From the NCBI GenBank assembly GCA_944470555.2, contig OX104130.1:74467160-74531159 (forward strand): DNA of 64,000 nt. The letters are read 5' to 3'. Below, piece after piece: positions 11,815-21,560 of this stretch. A program made the translations under genes and the position numbers. Each line of letters starts with the position of its first letter. The stretch's first letter is position 1. The DNA comes from Heterobilharzia americana. Its lineage: Eukaryota; Platyhelminthes; Trematoda; Strigeidida; Schistosomatidae. The notes under the pieces are model-generated. The model was given only the letters and a program-made list of their open reading frames with translations, ran no database searches and had not been told where the DNA came from.

Positions 11815-12075
11815 TCTTGTACTTTGCGGTTGTTGATTGAATTGATAGACCTTTATTAGCACATAAGCTCTTGTGTAGATGCCTCGATATTGCCAGAATT
11901 TTCAGTTTGTCATTAATTATGGATAGTGGCTGGCAGTGGAATCCAAGACGTGCGTTTCATACTATTTGAGACTCATCAACTAGATGTACCTGCACTCCAA
12001 TGAGTGATTTTGTTGCCGCCAGGACTCTGACTGACTGCGCCAAATGTCAGAGCATTATCTACTGAGTAGCAATAG
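11815..12075 (-). repeat. SINE A (Sm-alpha-like), full copy
   Basis: Minus-strand copy with a tRNA-like head near 12040-12075, the hammerhead region, then the family 3' tail (ggcaatatcgaggcatctac in sense) ending near 11819. Directly followed by a second minus-strand SINE A, so these two are in tandem, unlike the inverted pairs elsewhere. Confidence 0.65.
11941..11985 (-). ncRNA. Hammerhead ribozyme remnant, SINE A
   Basis: Minus strand reads AUCUAG UUGAUGAG ... GAAACGCACGUC UUGGAU. Stem I still pairs (with wobbles) and GAAA and GUC remain, but the first core base is U instead of C and stem II is worn. Likely inactive. Confidence 0.6.
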
Positions 12076-12111
12076 CCAATCCTTGTGCAATGAGCATACT
12101 TCTGATTTTAT

Positions 12112-12290
12112 AGCTTGTAATTCTCCGTCGTTGATGAGACTGAATTGACTGGCCACTACTGGCATATGGGCTCCAATGCGGATGCCTCAATATTGCTAGC
12201 GGTTTAATAGGAATGGTTAATAGCGGCTAGCAGTGGAATGCAGGACGCGTAGTTCTTCCTACTTGGGACTTATTGAACTTTATCAGTGGT
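12112..12290 (-). repeat. SINE A (Sm-alpha-like), partial copy
   Basis: Minus-strand tail and hammerhead 3' half (gcagtggaatgcaggacgcg). The CUGANGA segment is replaced by caauaag in sense, so the ribozyme is dead. The tRNA-like head is missing. Confidence 0.6.
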
Positions 12291-12552
12291 AGCGGTTAAC
12301 CATGGGGTCACGGGAAATGTTGTTGGGACTGACGTCTCCTGAAATTACTTCGGCAACAAATCATCACAGTTAGAATACTAATCTCCTGATAGAACTACAT
12401 CCCTATCCACTTAGAAGTACGTCTTAGTTCCTGGACTAGGGCTAGTGCAAGCATTTACACCATGAGAGTAGTTGCGTATGGTACAACCAATATTCGATGG
12501 TTGGTGTTCATCATGGACTGGCAACAGTTGGAGGAACATCGGGAATTCAGAA

Positions 12553-12598
12553 GCACTGGACACCCGTTTCGTCCCAGTATGGGACTCCTCAGCAGTGA
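12553..12598 (-). ncRNA. Hammerhead ribozyme with intact core, SINE B
   Basis: Minus strand: stem I CACUG/CAGUG (5 bp), CUGAGGA, stem II GUCCC-AUACU-GGGAC (5 perfect pairs), GAAA, short stem III ACGGGUGU, cleavage GUC. All core bases are conserved. Among the best preserved in the window. Confidence 0.7.
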
Positions 12599-12739
12599 AC
12601 GCCCATGGCCCCATCAGGGGGCGAACTCAGGACCTCCAGGAAATGTGGACTATTGGATTCCGACCCAGTGGTTGAATGGCAACGTGGTGGCCACAAGACC
12701 TGGAGGTCCTGAGTTCGATCCCCGGTGGGGTCATGGGTG

Positions 12740-12786
12740 CGCTCTCCTGGAGAGTCTCATGCTAGGACGAAACAACCGTCCAGTGC
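12740..12786 (+). ncRNA. Hammerhead ribozyme remnant, SINE B
   Basis: The core reads CUGGAGA, so the invariant A6 is G. Stem II and GAAA are present. Expected inactive. Confidence 0.55.
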
Positions 12787-12884
12787 TCCCAGGTTTCATG
12801 TATTTCTCCAACTGATGTCAGTCCGTGACGAATGCCAACTGGAAATCAATAAATCCCCCCCCCCCAAATTGCATTATTCGACAG

Positions 12885-13015
12885 CCCTGGTTGATACACA
12901 TTTATTGTGTGAGAGCTTTCGACACCAACCTGTCCCTCAGGCGGAAGTATATGGAGCAGGGTTTGAATTCGGAAGTTATTCCTTGAAATTCGAATGCTTT
13001 AACCAATGAACTTAA
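12885..13015 (-). repeat. tRNA-derived repeat D, copy 2
   Basis: Shares ttattgtgtgagagctt at 12897 and the end block aaccaatgaactt with the copies at 9485 and 62590. Confidence 0.4.
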
Positions 13016-13857
13016 TTCCCCGTATCAAAATAACTCGTGAGATAATCGGATAATGTATGCACCGAGCGACGGGATCAAGATAGCAGGAGCTGGTCAAGAC
13101 TAAGTACTGAACAGCTAGCTGATTTGTAAATAATAGTAAATAAATTCGTGAATAGATGGATTTAGCTGGCAGAAGCTTATTTTGATAAACCCCCCAAATG
13201 TAGCCAGCATATTTCTGGACATTAAAGTAAGCTAGAGAAATATAAGCAGAATAGTAAAGAGGAATTTGATTGAAGTCGACAGTTAATATAAAAAGTCGTA
13301 AATTTATATAGGTAGAACAATAGAAATCAACACAATTAAGTTAAAGAATGCCTGTAGTTGTAGTACGCCTGCACATAATTGGCTGATTTTTTCTAAACGG
13401 ACGACTTTAAAGGTCACTCTAGCAACTGGCGTGATAGCCAATCAGGTTTCGGTATTCTAGCTAGAAAGGTAATTTTGTATAAAATACTGAAACGTAATTG
13501 GCTATTTTAGCAGTAGTTAGAGTGACCTTTAAAGTAGCTTTAGTAACAGCTGACATTGCCTTAAATATTACAAGTATTCATTCATACAACGCAGCTAAAC
13601 AGAGTAATCACTATTCACTAAGATAGGTGTAAGTTAAGTTGGCCAGACTGTGAACCTTTCATTCCTTAGCTAGTCAATAGCAAATTAAATTAAACTCTTA
13701 TTAATTAAATCAATTCAGACGTTTTTTTCACTCAAACATTCAGCATACACAACAGAGGAGAAAAGCAGAAATGATATGCGAATAGGACAACATATTGTCA
13801 GTATTATAATACCTAAGGTCTCAATTCTCATCAAAGTTTATCCTAAATGACTGACTG
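13016..13857. other. Intronic stretch containing an 18/19-bp inverted repeat
   Basis: Arms actttaaaggtcactctag (13402-13420) and ttagagtgacctttaaagt (about 13520-13538) are inverted, about 100 bp apart, and the word taattggct also occurs twice nearby. Possibly a small foldback element; no coding content. Confidence 0.4.
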
Positions 13858-14148
13858 ACAAAATCAACGTAGACCCCCTGGGCTGAGGAGTGCAGCCGTT
13901 CACGTTGCCATACTTCACAGAAGTACACAAAGAACAGGTGGATAAAAAAGGAGTGATATTAAACTAGACAAAGTAGTGTGAGAGAATGAATAATATGAAG
14001 ATAAAGATTAGCGCGAATATTTAAGGAGTGAATACATCTGCACCATTGTGACCGATTCCCAGCCATGTCACCAAGTGTCCTCAACCTTTCATCTCAGGGA
14101 CCCCAGCCATATGATGTTCGCGCTATGTCGTGAACTGAGAGAAGTAGG

Positions 14149-14150
<2 letters not shown>
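13858..14150 (-). pseudogene. RTE-1-related 3' terminal fragment
   Basis: Begins with aaaatcaacgtagac (the 3' end of the divergent RTE-1 subfamily in reverse), then 3' UTR and the last codons. It ends at the TA repeat into which RTE-1 copy 1 inserted. Confidence 0.6.

Positions 14151-14192
<42 letters not shown>
14150..14192. repeat. TA microsatellite, RTE-1 copy 1 target site
   Basis: A TA dinucleotide run ends exactly at the element 5' end, and a matching TA run follows its 3' tail (18141-18156). The target duplication is therefore within TA repeat sequence. Confidence 0.8.
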
Positions 14193-14195
<3 letters not shown>

Positions 14196-14259
14196 GACCG
14201 ATAGCTGCTACCTTGACGTGGTGGTCGGGCTTGCATATCACAATGACCCAACGAGCTAT
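14193..14259 (+). ncRNA. Candidate HDV-like ribozyme at RTE-1 5' end, copy 1
   Basis: Numbering from the element start: P1 1-7 (CCCGACC) with 31-37 (GGUCGGG); P2 9-14 (AUAGCU) with 62-67 (AGCUAU); P3 18-20 (ACC) with 28-30 (GGU), with a 7-nt L3. P1 and P2 interleave as in the HDV double pseudoknot, and CCAA at 56-59 sits where the catalytic C segment is expected. HDV-like ribozymes are known at RTE and R2 5' ends. Nucleotide 1 is C rather than the usual G, and P1.1 and P4 are not clear. Confidence 0.55.
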
Positions 14260-14439
14260 GCTGGTGGAACGCTTGTTCCCTCGAGGTCCTACCATACCAG
14301 AAAGGTCTGTTGGGTAGTGGTTAGACGAAAAGCAGTTACCGTCATAGTGTAAATTGCTATACTATGATGGGGGTCTGAGGGCGAAGTCGTACTGCTGCTA
14401 GCTGGATGGGGTGTGACAGCAGTAAGGTGTTTCCCTTGG

Positions 14440-14700
14440 ATGACCAGCAGTGCCAAGCTGATGCTGCCTTCTCAGTGGAAGGGGGGGTTAGAAAAGGTCG
14501 GCCCCAAAAATAACACACTCCACCACGCCCCACGGTCTGCCGGGCCGGCGGTGTTGGTTCACTTGTCGTTTCCTTTCGCTCATCCGGCCCCAAAAATACA
14601 AAAATTCAAAATAATCATACTCAAAAGGCTGGGTGTGACAGGCCTCAAGCAGATGTCCGATGGGCTCTGCGGTCACACAAATCTCTTTCAGGTACCTTAA
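14440..14700 (+). CDS. RTE-1 upstream ORF (ORF1-like), copy 1
   Basis: 86-codon ORF from the first in-frame ATG (frame open from about 14368) to TAA at 14698-14700. No domain recognised; it is basic and Pro/Ser containing. It is identical in copy 2 (41048-41308). It overlaps the -1 frame that leads into the endonuclease in copy 2, and a CCCAAAA heptamer in the right phase lies at 14589-14595. Short ORFs overlapping the main ORF are known in some RTE elements. It may be a real leader peptide or chance. Confidence 0.4.
   Translation: MTSSAKLMLPSQWKGGLEKVGPKNNTLHHAPRSAGPAVLVHLSFPFAHPAPKIQKFKIIILKRLGVTGLKQMSDGLCGHTNLFQVP
14589..14595 (+). promoter_or_regulatory. Candidate -1 frameshift slippery heptamer, copy 1
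   Basis: In the upstream ORF frame this reads C CCA AAA, a canonical X XXY YYZ heptamer, in the stretch where the -1 frame is open. In this copy the -1 frame then meets TGA at 14893 because of the 2-nt deletion. Confidence 0.35.
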
Positions 14701-14895
14701 GAAGAAATAGCCTTCCACGGTGTGGGCAGCCGGGAAGTGTCAACCGCCCTCACAACTCTGTCAGCACCCAAGTTTCTTCTGACTGCTATCCTCCTCCTCC
14801 ATCATTACCTTCTAATCTTCCTTCACGTCTCTTAATTAATGATGCTGCATCATCTTCAATTTCTCCTACCTCTGCAGCCTTCGACAACGATCTGA

Positions 14896-17800
14896 GTCCA
14901 CAGAACAGTCCCTGGTCTCCTTAAACCACGCTCCAAATTACATATTGGAGCCTTCAATGTCCGCACCCTCCGTCAAATTGGCCAACAGGCTTCGTTGGCA
15001 AAGACTCTAGCAACTCGAGGCATGGATGTGTGCTGTGTTTGTGAGACACGCATACAGGACCCAAGTGTGGTTATTCACCTGACCTCTCCTGACCAATCTG
15101 GTGAATCTGCAAAATTCACCCTTCGAGTTTCTGGAGATTCGATAGCTAGCTCTCGTGGTCTTGCAGGTGTAGGTATAGCATTAAGCACCAGGGCAGAAAA
15201 CTCACTACTAGACTGGATCCCAGTTGATAGTCGCCTCTGCGCTATGAGGCTGAACGGCACAGTGAGAACTAAAAGGAATAGTGAGACTCGCCGTTGTCTC
15301 TTTGTAATCTCTGCTTACGCACCCACTGACTGTAGTTCGGATGAAGTGAAGGACGAGTTCTACCATAAACTGTCTAACCTCCTCTCGAAAGCCAAACGTT
15401 CGGACGTAGTGGTTGTTGCAGGTGACCTCAACGCACAGGTGGGTAGACTGAGTGAGGCAGAAAGGCACTTAGGTGGCACTTTCGGAATCCCAGCTGAACG
15501 TACAGATAACGGTGATCGCCTATTACAACTATGCTCAGATAACCGCCTATTTTTAGCCAGCACAAATTTCAGACATAAAGAAAGGCACTGTCTGACCTGG
15601 CGTCCACCGAGCTCGACTCAGCGATGGACACAGATAGACCACATTGCTATTAGTCATCGCTGGAGAGGATCGGTGGAAGACTGCCGCTCCTTCTGGAGTA
15701 CGTGTTTGGACAGCGATCATGCGTTGGTCCGAGCACGTATATGCCTGCGTCTCAATGGACGTAGAAAAAATTTGGCAACAAAACCACTACGAGTTCTGCT
15801 GGACAACGAAAACACCAAAGCCGTGTTCAGTGAGAAGTTGGCTAGGCAGTTATCGGAACAAAAGACTGTCACTCATCCAGAAGAAGCTTGGTGCCATCTT
15901 CAGTCTACTGTAAAAGCAGCACTGGAGACTGTAGCCGACTCCAAGATAATGGCTAAAAAGAGCCAGTGGATATCAGCAGCTTCTTCCAAACTAATGGATG
16001 CACGTGAATGCATCCCTGCAGGCTCTGAGTACAATGAAGAGCGAGCGCAACTTAAAAATAAACTGACGAAAAGTCTGCGCAACGATCGTGAACAGTGGTG
16101 GGCAGCAAAGGCTAAAGAGATGGAAAAGGCAGCGGCGATCGGTAACAGTAGACAGTTATTTAGACTTATTAAGGAGACTGGGGGGAAATGGTCAACAACA
16201 GTTAGTGAGGTTATAGCGGAGAAGGACGGATCGGCGATTCACTCGCAGGGAAGGCGACTGGGACGATGGGCAGAACACTTTGAGGAACAGTTTAACTGGC
16301 CTCCAGCCACCATTGCGCTGCCCGCTATCCAGTCGGACCCTGAATGGGACATAGAGACAGGTCCCCCAACACTAGAAGAAGTTGAGAAAGCGGTAGGTAG
16401 CCTGAAACGGGGAAGGGCAGCAGGACCAGACGGACTACCTGCTGAGGTATACAAGAATGGTGGTAGAGTTCTCTTAGTCAGGCTAACGGAAGTGTTAGCC
16501 AGTATATGGGAATCAAATACGATCCCCTCCGACTGGTCTAAGTCACTGATCATCCCAGTCTTCAAGAAAGGCGAGAAGTCCTCTTGTGATAACCACAGAG
16601 GAATCAGCCTGACAAACATAGTGTCTAAGATCCTAAGTTCTATAATTCTCCGACGCCTGAGTGGAGCTCGGGAACAGCAAGCCCGAGAAAACCAGGCAGG
16701 CTTTAGACCTGGCCGTGGATGTATCGACCAAATATTCACACTGCGCCAGGTCCTGGAACATAGGCATGCTTACAGACGCCCGACAATAGCTGTATTTCTC
16801 GACCTGAAGGCGGCATTTGACTCCGTTGATCGAGAAGTCTTATGGCAGTGTCTGTCACTGAAAGGCGTGCCTAGTAAGTACATCACCTTATTGAAAGCTC
16901 TCTACTCGAACACTTGTGGGCATGTTAGAGCCTATGGTGAGTTGTCCAGGGAGCTATACTCATCAAGTGGTGTCCGTCAAGGATGCCCACTATCCCCATT
17001 CTTATTTAATTTTATCATAGATATTCTTATGGAGGTTTCCCTCTCGTCACCTAATTACAAAGACGTTGACCGGATCACAGGTGAATTTTCCTTAGATCTA
17101 GAATATGCAGATGACATAGTCCTGTTAGGTGAAGACGCTGACAAGATGCAGAGTCTTCTGAACACTTTGAGTGGGAATTTGAGAATGTTTGGGATGCGAT
17201 TTTCACCACCCAAATGCAAATTTTTGCTCCAGGACTGGTCTTCAGCGGTACCGCGGTTAACAATAGAGAGTGAAGTGGTTGAGTGTGTTGACCACTTCAC
17301 TTACCTGGGAAGTAGGATCAACTCCGGTGGGTTAGTTGCCGATGAGATTTCTGCACGGATACAAAAGGCTCGATTGGCTTTTGCCAATTTGCGCCACCTA
17401 TGGCGCCGCCGTGATATTCGTTTGTCTATTAAGGGTCGCGTGTACTGCACAGCAGTCCGCTCTGTTCTACTGTATGGCTGTGAAACATGGCCATTGAAAG
17501 TGGAAGACATGAGAAGGTTACAGGTATTTGACCACCGTTGCCTTCGTAGTATAGGACGTATTCCGTGGTGTCACCATGTGAGTAATGCAGAAGTTAGGTG
17601 TAGAGTTTTAGGGAGAAGAGGTAAGTCAGTCGACGAGGTTGTGAACCTTCATCGACTGAGATGGTTGGGACACGTACTACGTATGCCTAGTCACCGATTG
17701 CCTCGTCACACAATGTTGGCTGAGGTGGGTTCAGGCTGGAAAAAGGCCCGAGGTGGCCAGACTAAAACATGGCACCAATGTATGAAGTCTCTGACTGTTG

Positions 17801-17940
17801 GTTTAAGCCATGTAGGACGATGCAGACTAGGTGGTTGGGGTCCACGGGACAAGAGGAACCAGTGGTTGGAGACCCTAGGTGATATGGCTCAGAACCGAAG
17901 TCAGTGGCGCAGATGTATACACACATTATCCTCATCTTAA
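14896..17940 (+). CDS. RTE-1 endonuclease-reverse transcriptase, copy 1
   Basis: Open from just after TGA 14893-14895 to TAA at 17938-17940. The protein-like start is KLHIGAFNVRTL at 14935; the first in-frame ATG is 15022. Counting from codon 14995: the APE endonuclease has the metal-binding E near residue 17 (VCETRI), AGDLNAQ at 142-148 and the SDH catalytic box at 240-242. RT follows: linker RAAGPDGLPAEVY, AGFRPGRGCIDQIF, FLDLKAAFDSVDRE, GVRQGCPLSPFLFNFIID and the active-site YADD at 704-707. The C-terminal region has the RLRWLGHVLRMP block and Cys/His/Trp residues. No internal stops. The upstream extension seen in copy 2 is cut by a 2-nt deletion here. Confidence 0.9.
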   Translation, partial: VHRTVPGLLKPRSKLHIGAFNVRTLRQIGQQASLAKTLATRGMDVCCVCETRIQDPSVVIHLTSPDQSGESAKFTLRVSGDSIASSRGLAGVGIALSTRAENSLLDWIPVDSRLCAMRLNGTVRTKRNSETRRCLFVISAYAPTDCSSDEVKDEFYHKLSNLLSKAKRSDVVVVAGDLNAQVGRLSEAERHLGGTFGIPAERTDNGDRLLQLCSDNRLFLASTNFRHKERHCLTWRPPSSTQRWTQIDHIAISHRWRGSVEDCRSFWSTCLDSDHALVRARICLRLNGRRKNLATKPLRVLLDNENTKAVFSEKLARQLSEQKTVTHPEEAWCHLQSTVKAALETVADSKIMAKKSQWISAASSKLMDARECIPAGSEYNEERAQLKNKLTKSLRNDREQWWAAKAKEMEKAAAIGNSRQLFRLIKETGGKWSTTVSEVIAEKDGSAIHSQGRRLGRWAEHFEEQFNWPPATIALPAIQSDPEWDIETGPPTLEEVEKAVGSLKRGRAAGPDGLPAEVYKNGGRVLLVRLTEVLASIWESNTIPSDWSKSLIIPVFKKGEKSSCDNHRGISLTNIVSKILSSIILRRLSGAREQQARENQAGFRPGRGCIDQIFTLRQVLEHRHAYRRPTIAVFLDLKAAFDSVDREVLWQCLSLKGVPSKYITLLKALYSNTCGHVRAYGELSRELYSSSGVRQGCPLSPFLFNFIIDILMEVSLSSPNYKDVDRITGEFSLDLEYADDIVLLGEDADKMQSLLNTLSGNLRMFGMRFSPPKCKFLLQDWSSAVPRLTIESEVVECVDHFTYLGSRINSGGLVADEISARIQKARLAFANLRHLWRRRDIRLSIKGRVYCTAVRSVLLYGCETWPLKVEDMRRLQVFDHRCLRSIGRIPWCHHVSNAEVRCRVLGRRGKSVDEVVNLHRLRWLGHVLRMPSHRLPRHTMLAEVGSGWKKARGGQTKTWHQCMKSLTVGLSHVGRCRLGGWGPRDKRNQWLETLGDMAQNRSQWRRCIHTLSSS

Positions 17941-18156
17941 CAACGCTATACCGAATCTCACTATTTTGTCACTCCTCTTTCCTTTCTTCTCATACTTTAT
18001 ATTTCTTTTGACTGCATTCACTTATCTTCATCCTTCACCTCACTACCTTTTTACTTGATGTGCTGATATGAGGTGTGGCAACTCGGACCGTTACGCAGTA
18101 ATGCCTGGTCCTATGTTGATAATGATGATGGTGATGATGATATATATATATATATA

Positions 18157-18345
18157 GTAACGTGCTGGCCATGGAACCTCGATCCGTCGCAGTGCTGGGT
18201 CATGGGTGTGCACTGCTGAGGAGTCTTATACTAGGACGAAACAGCTGTCCAGTGCTCCCAGGTTTCCAATGTTCCTTCAAGTGATATCAGTCTATGATGA
18301 ATACCAACTTGAAAAATCAGTAAATCTCCACAAACCCCCAAATTC
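18157..18345 (+). repeat. SINE B, head-truncated copy
   Basis: Begins inside the tRNA-like head (gtaacgtgctggcc), directly after the TA repeat downstream of RTE-1 copy 1, and runs through the hammerhead to the outer arm (accaacttgaaaaatcagta, then cacaaacccccaaatt). Confidence 0.65.
18210..18255 (+). ncRNA. Hammerhead ribozyme with intact core, SINE B
   Basis: Perfect 6-bp stem I GCACUG (18210-18215)/CAGUGC (18250-18255); CUGAGGA; stem II GUCU...AGGAC; GAAA with A15.1 at 18241; palindromic stem III ACAGCUGU; cleavage predicted after C at 18249 (GUC). Best preserved example of this family in the window. Confidence 0.75.
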
Positions 18346-18367
18346 ATTTAATCTACACTTCCCCATG

Positions 18368-18560
18368 TGGTTTACAGCGACATTTAGAAACTTCATCGTC
18401 TGGTGCCACGTCTTGATCTGGTCAACCTGAACTCTCTTCCAACTTTCCTTAGTATGTCATGTCAAGGTAAGCGATAAACTCGGCATGCGTAGCACATATC
18501 TGAGTCACCTCAGTAGATAAAAGAAGCTCACAGACTCATCAATCAACTTGCCAAGTAACC
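18368..18560 (-). pseudogene. RTE-1-related C-terminal fragment
   Basis: Minus strand matches the C-terminal RLRWLGH-flanking region of the divergent subfamily (blocks gactcatcaatcaacttgcc and ctggtgccacgtcttgatct). Short and broken. Confidence 0.5.
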
Positions 18561-19164
18561 TTCACTGGAATGAATCTTTATCGTTACCAACAGTGACAGT
18601 AACCGGTAGGAGTACCTGGATATGCATTTCATGACAGGTAACACTTACCACAAGAGAATATGTCAGTATAATCTAGTCAATATATCGATGTATGTCCTTT
18701 CAGAGAATGCTGTCAGTCAGTAGTATGCACGTATGTATACATTGATTGATTAATATAGTATAAATCAATAAATCGATTTTTTTTGCTTTCTCACGCATAT
18801 GTATATCACGAGACAAAAATAGAAGGAAGCATAAAAACTAACTAAACATGACTAGTAAGGTAAAAAAAAAGAAAGAAAGAAAGAAAAGCAGTAATAATAG
18901 ATAATTATACCATCCATAGGGTTTCGAAGTATTAGGAACAGATAACTACAACGAAATATCACAGTTACTAAGATGGTGAAAACATGTATGAACAGAAAAT
19001 TGAATAGTAAACACTTTTCTTCTGTATTCATTACATAGATAAATCGAAAAAACTGATGTTTAAGATGTATTTACTGGCTTTTTTTTGTCAAAAACAAACA
19101 CTACCATCGGGGATAGGTTTTGTTTGGTAGACTGATCATGTGATTGAAATTGGAAATTTACAGT
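18561..19164. other. AT-rich intronic stretch, nothing recognised
   Basis: Contains a (GAAA)n run near 18868-18884. No coding or structured element was recognised. Confidence 0.5.
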
Positions 19165-19224
19165 CAGAACAGAATTCGAACTGGCGACTCTTAGGTTATT
19201 GACATGATGATCTGCTGGTGACTG
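19165..19224 (-). repeat. tRNA-like head fragment
   Basis: Contains gaattcgaactggcgactct, which on the minus strand resembles a pol III B box. No complete cloverleaf. Weak. Confidence 0.3.
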
Positions 19225-20008
19225 ATAAAATCAACGTAGAACCTCGGCTCAAGTGGCCACACTTCACAGGTGGAGTGACATCAAAGTACACATAGGTGTG
19301 TGAGAGGAGATAACGGTTAGTACAAATATTCAAGCTTTAGAAGATGTGAAGAAGTGAATGCATCTGGACCGCTGGGGTCGATTTCCAAACATGTCACAAA
19401 GAGTCAGTACTCAACCATTAATTCCTTTTGTCTCGAGTACCCTAACCAAGCAGTCTACGTCTCCTTACGCGGCTCATCTCAACAATCAGGGACGTCATCA
19501 TCTGGCCACCCTGAACTCTCTTCCAACTTAATCCAACTTCCACCAGCACGACACATCGACTCGTCATGCACAACACATATCCAAGCCATCTCAATCGACT
19601 AGGCTTCACAACCTCGTCAATCTGCTTGCCTGTCTTTCCTATTACCCTTCGCCTGACCTCAATAATGCTCATAAGGTGATTCTAACAAACGCGAAAAATG
19701 CTACGAATACACTTACGATCAAAACCCTGCAAAAGTCATCTACTTTTAAAGGTCATGTCTCACAACCGTTCAACATGACGGAACAGACTGCAGTGCAGTA
19801 TACTTGTCCTTTGGTAGATACTCGGATATCTCGCCGACGCAACAATTGAAGTGAGTACGCAAATGCCAGACGTGCCTTAAGTATGCGATACGAGATTTCA
19901 CCAGCTACCAGCCCGTTCAGGCTGATCCAACTCCTCGATTAAGTGGAATGGTCGAAACATTACGCCACTTTACCCCCTATCATTAGCCAGGGAGTACTTC
20001 TAGTAGAC
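19225..20008 (-). pseudogene. RTE-1-related element, 3' part (outer element)
   Basis: Minus-strand 3' UTR and C-terminal coding remnant of the divergent RTE-1 subfamily (LRWLGYVL block near 19590, IIEVRRRVIGKTGKQIDEVV near 19640). It is interrupted at 20009 by a nested RTE-2 insertion and resumes at 20304. Confidence 0.7.
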
Positions 20009-20303
20009 CTTTAGTAAGTCAATCATTATTTATTATTTGTCCCTTGCGTTCCTAGTGGAGCATACTGCTTCAGTAGCACGCCTCCATTGCACTCTCTTCT
20101 CTGCAGTGATTTGGGCCTGACTCCACGACTGCCCACAAGCCTTTATTTCTTACTCACATGATCTCCTCTATGTCAGCCTCGCTTCGGACGCCCAACTCGT
20201 CGTTTCCCCCTTGGATTCCACTCGACAACCTGGCCTAAAGTGTGGTGTCTCTCAATGGTTTTCTCAGTGTTTGCCTAATTCATCTCCACTTTAGTAAGTC
20301 AAT
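20009..20303 (-). mobile_element. Nested RTE-2 insertion with 15-bp target duplication
   Basis: A 5'-truncated RTE-2 3' end (20024-20288; AT-rich tail at its left, then cctagtggagcatactgc) is flanked by exact copies of ctttagtaagtcaat at 20009-20023 and 20289-20303. It sits inside an RTE-1 relative, giving the order of insertion. Confidence 0.85.
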
Positions 20304-20440
20304 AACGAGGCTAAATAGGAACGGTGAGAATGGACATCCCTGGAGGACAGCATTAGTTGGATACAGAAACTGGCCATTGTGTGTACAACATGAAAGAGAA
20401 TTTCAGAAAAGTAAAATTGATAAAATGCCCATAACATGAA
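20304..20440 (-). pseudogene. RTE-1-related element, RT catalytic region (outer element)
   Basis: Minus strand reads GCPFSPFLFSLVIDL around 20290-20345, the RT GCPLSPFLF box, continuing the element broken by the nested insertion. Homology beyond about 20420 is unclear. Confidence 0.65.
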
Positions 20441-20699
20441 TGATTCCCTACGTCTTATGGACACCAAGTCAGGTAGTCGACATTCTCCCAAACAGTTCAA
20501 ACAAATGGTCAAATGCTTCATAGGCTGACATTGAATTTGTTTATTCTCAGCTTTGTCCAACTGATTCCTACTCCATTTGTTTTCGCGATCAGAATAGACG
20601 GTGTATTGGTGTCCGTAAAACACATCGAAGGCTTTACAATTATGACCTTCAAAGAATAATAAACCTACAAAATACATCGGTAATGTAAGACTTGGCACT

Positions 20700-21204
20700 G
20701 TTGCGTATTAATCCAAGTTGCCAAACGTCACAGGGAAAAATTAACATACGGAAAATTAAAAGTGATGCTAATAGAACAGAGAAAACCTAGCTGAAGAAGG
20801 TAGGACAACAGGGGGTGAAACGCAAAATGATATCACATCCAGTATTAAGACAAATAAACATAGGACAAGGATGGATTTGTGCCAGAAATTGGTTTCGAAT
20901 CACATCAGGTACTTGAATATAACCTGGCGTCATCGATGGCCACAGTTAATAAGTATCGAATAGGCCTTATTCATCAGTGTCAAGTTGTCATTAGCTGCAC
21001 TGTCAATGGTCAAACTGTGCACTGGGGTTTACAAAAAGTTGGTAATATATCAACACTTTTACCTAACATAATTATGCTCTAGATCCATTAGAAAACCTTC
21101 AGTGGGAAGTTGCGAGTAGAAAGTCTGACAGTTAAGATTAGGTCCCTTGTGAACTTAATACAGTATTGCAACTCAGTACAAACTATTACACAACTAAATC
21201 CATG
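20700..21204. other. Intronic stretch, mostly unassigned
   Basis: A weak match to the RTE-1 subfamily 3' UTR (ccaagttgccaaacgtcacag) lies near 20712-20732. The rest shows no recognisable element. Confidence 0.4.
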
Positions 21205-21340
21205 AAAATAGCAGTCATGATGGCGGTTTGGAGTTCTCTGAGCTTTGATATATTGTCGTGAATGTCTTAGACTTAGTGACATCTTCAGGACTAACTTCAT
21301 AAAGAAGTGCAGCATTACAGCACTGAAGTCAAACAAAAAT
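21205..21340 (-). repeat. Repeat with CUGANGAUGUC motif (copy 2)
   Basis: Minus strand has cctgaagatgtcactaagtc and an aaagctcagagaactccaaa block, shared with 9760-9870 and 21870-22030. Confidence 0.45.
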
Positions 21341-21479
21341 ACCAGTACAAAGTGTTTAAAACTAATGATTATCTACTCAACTTTGTCAAAAAGTGTTTAT
21401 CAGCAGGACAGAGGACAGTGAAACTCCCTCAAGAAGATAGACAAATATAATCTACAAAATCAATTTCAAATATTGTTCA

Positions 21480-21560
21480 CAGAGTTGTGTTGGCCGGTCT
21501 AGCCGTCGGACTGCACAATAAAAGACCATAACGATCACAAATTCGACTGAGCGAATATGG
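21480..21560 (+). repeat. tRNA-like fragment
   Basis: Contains gttggccggtctagccgtcg, resembling a tRNA-derived A-box head, and acaaattcgactgagcg about 40 nt later, resembling a B box. No closed cloverleaf. Confidence 0.25.

Larger units (their letters stand above)
12501..12875. mobile_element. SINE B inverted dimer 2
   Basis: Head-to-head SINE B arms around a centre (12639-12671) sharing ggaaatRtgga, ttRgat and gacccagtgg blocks with the dimer at 8404. Right-arm head: A box tggttgaatgg at 12668, B box gagttcgatccc at 12711. A run of 12 C lies just beyond the right arm (12847-12858). Confidence 0.65.
14193..18141 (+). mobile_element. RTE-1 non-LTR retrotransposon, full-length copy 1
   Basis: Full-length element of about 3.95 kb. 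It starts with cccgaccgatagctg, has a short upstream ORF, one long endonuclease-RT frame and a short 3' UTR, and ends in a tgat/tgatga-rich tail. A short 3' UTR with microsatellite-like tail and APE-RT architecture fit the RTE clade (relatives of SR3/Perere-3, from memory). It differs from copy 2 by a 2-nt loss at 14908 and one extra G at 16409-16412, plus small tail differences. It was inserted into a TA repeat between an old RTE-1 fragment and a SINE B. Confidence 0.9.
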
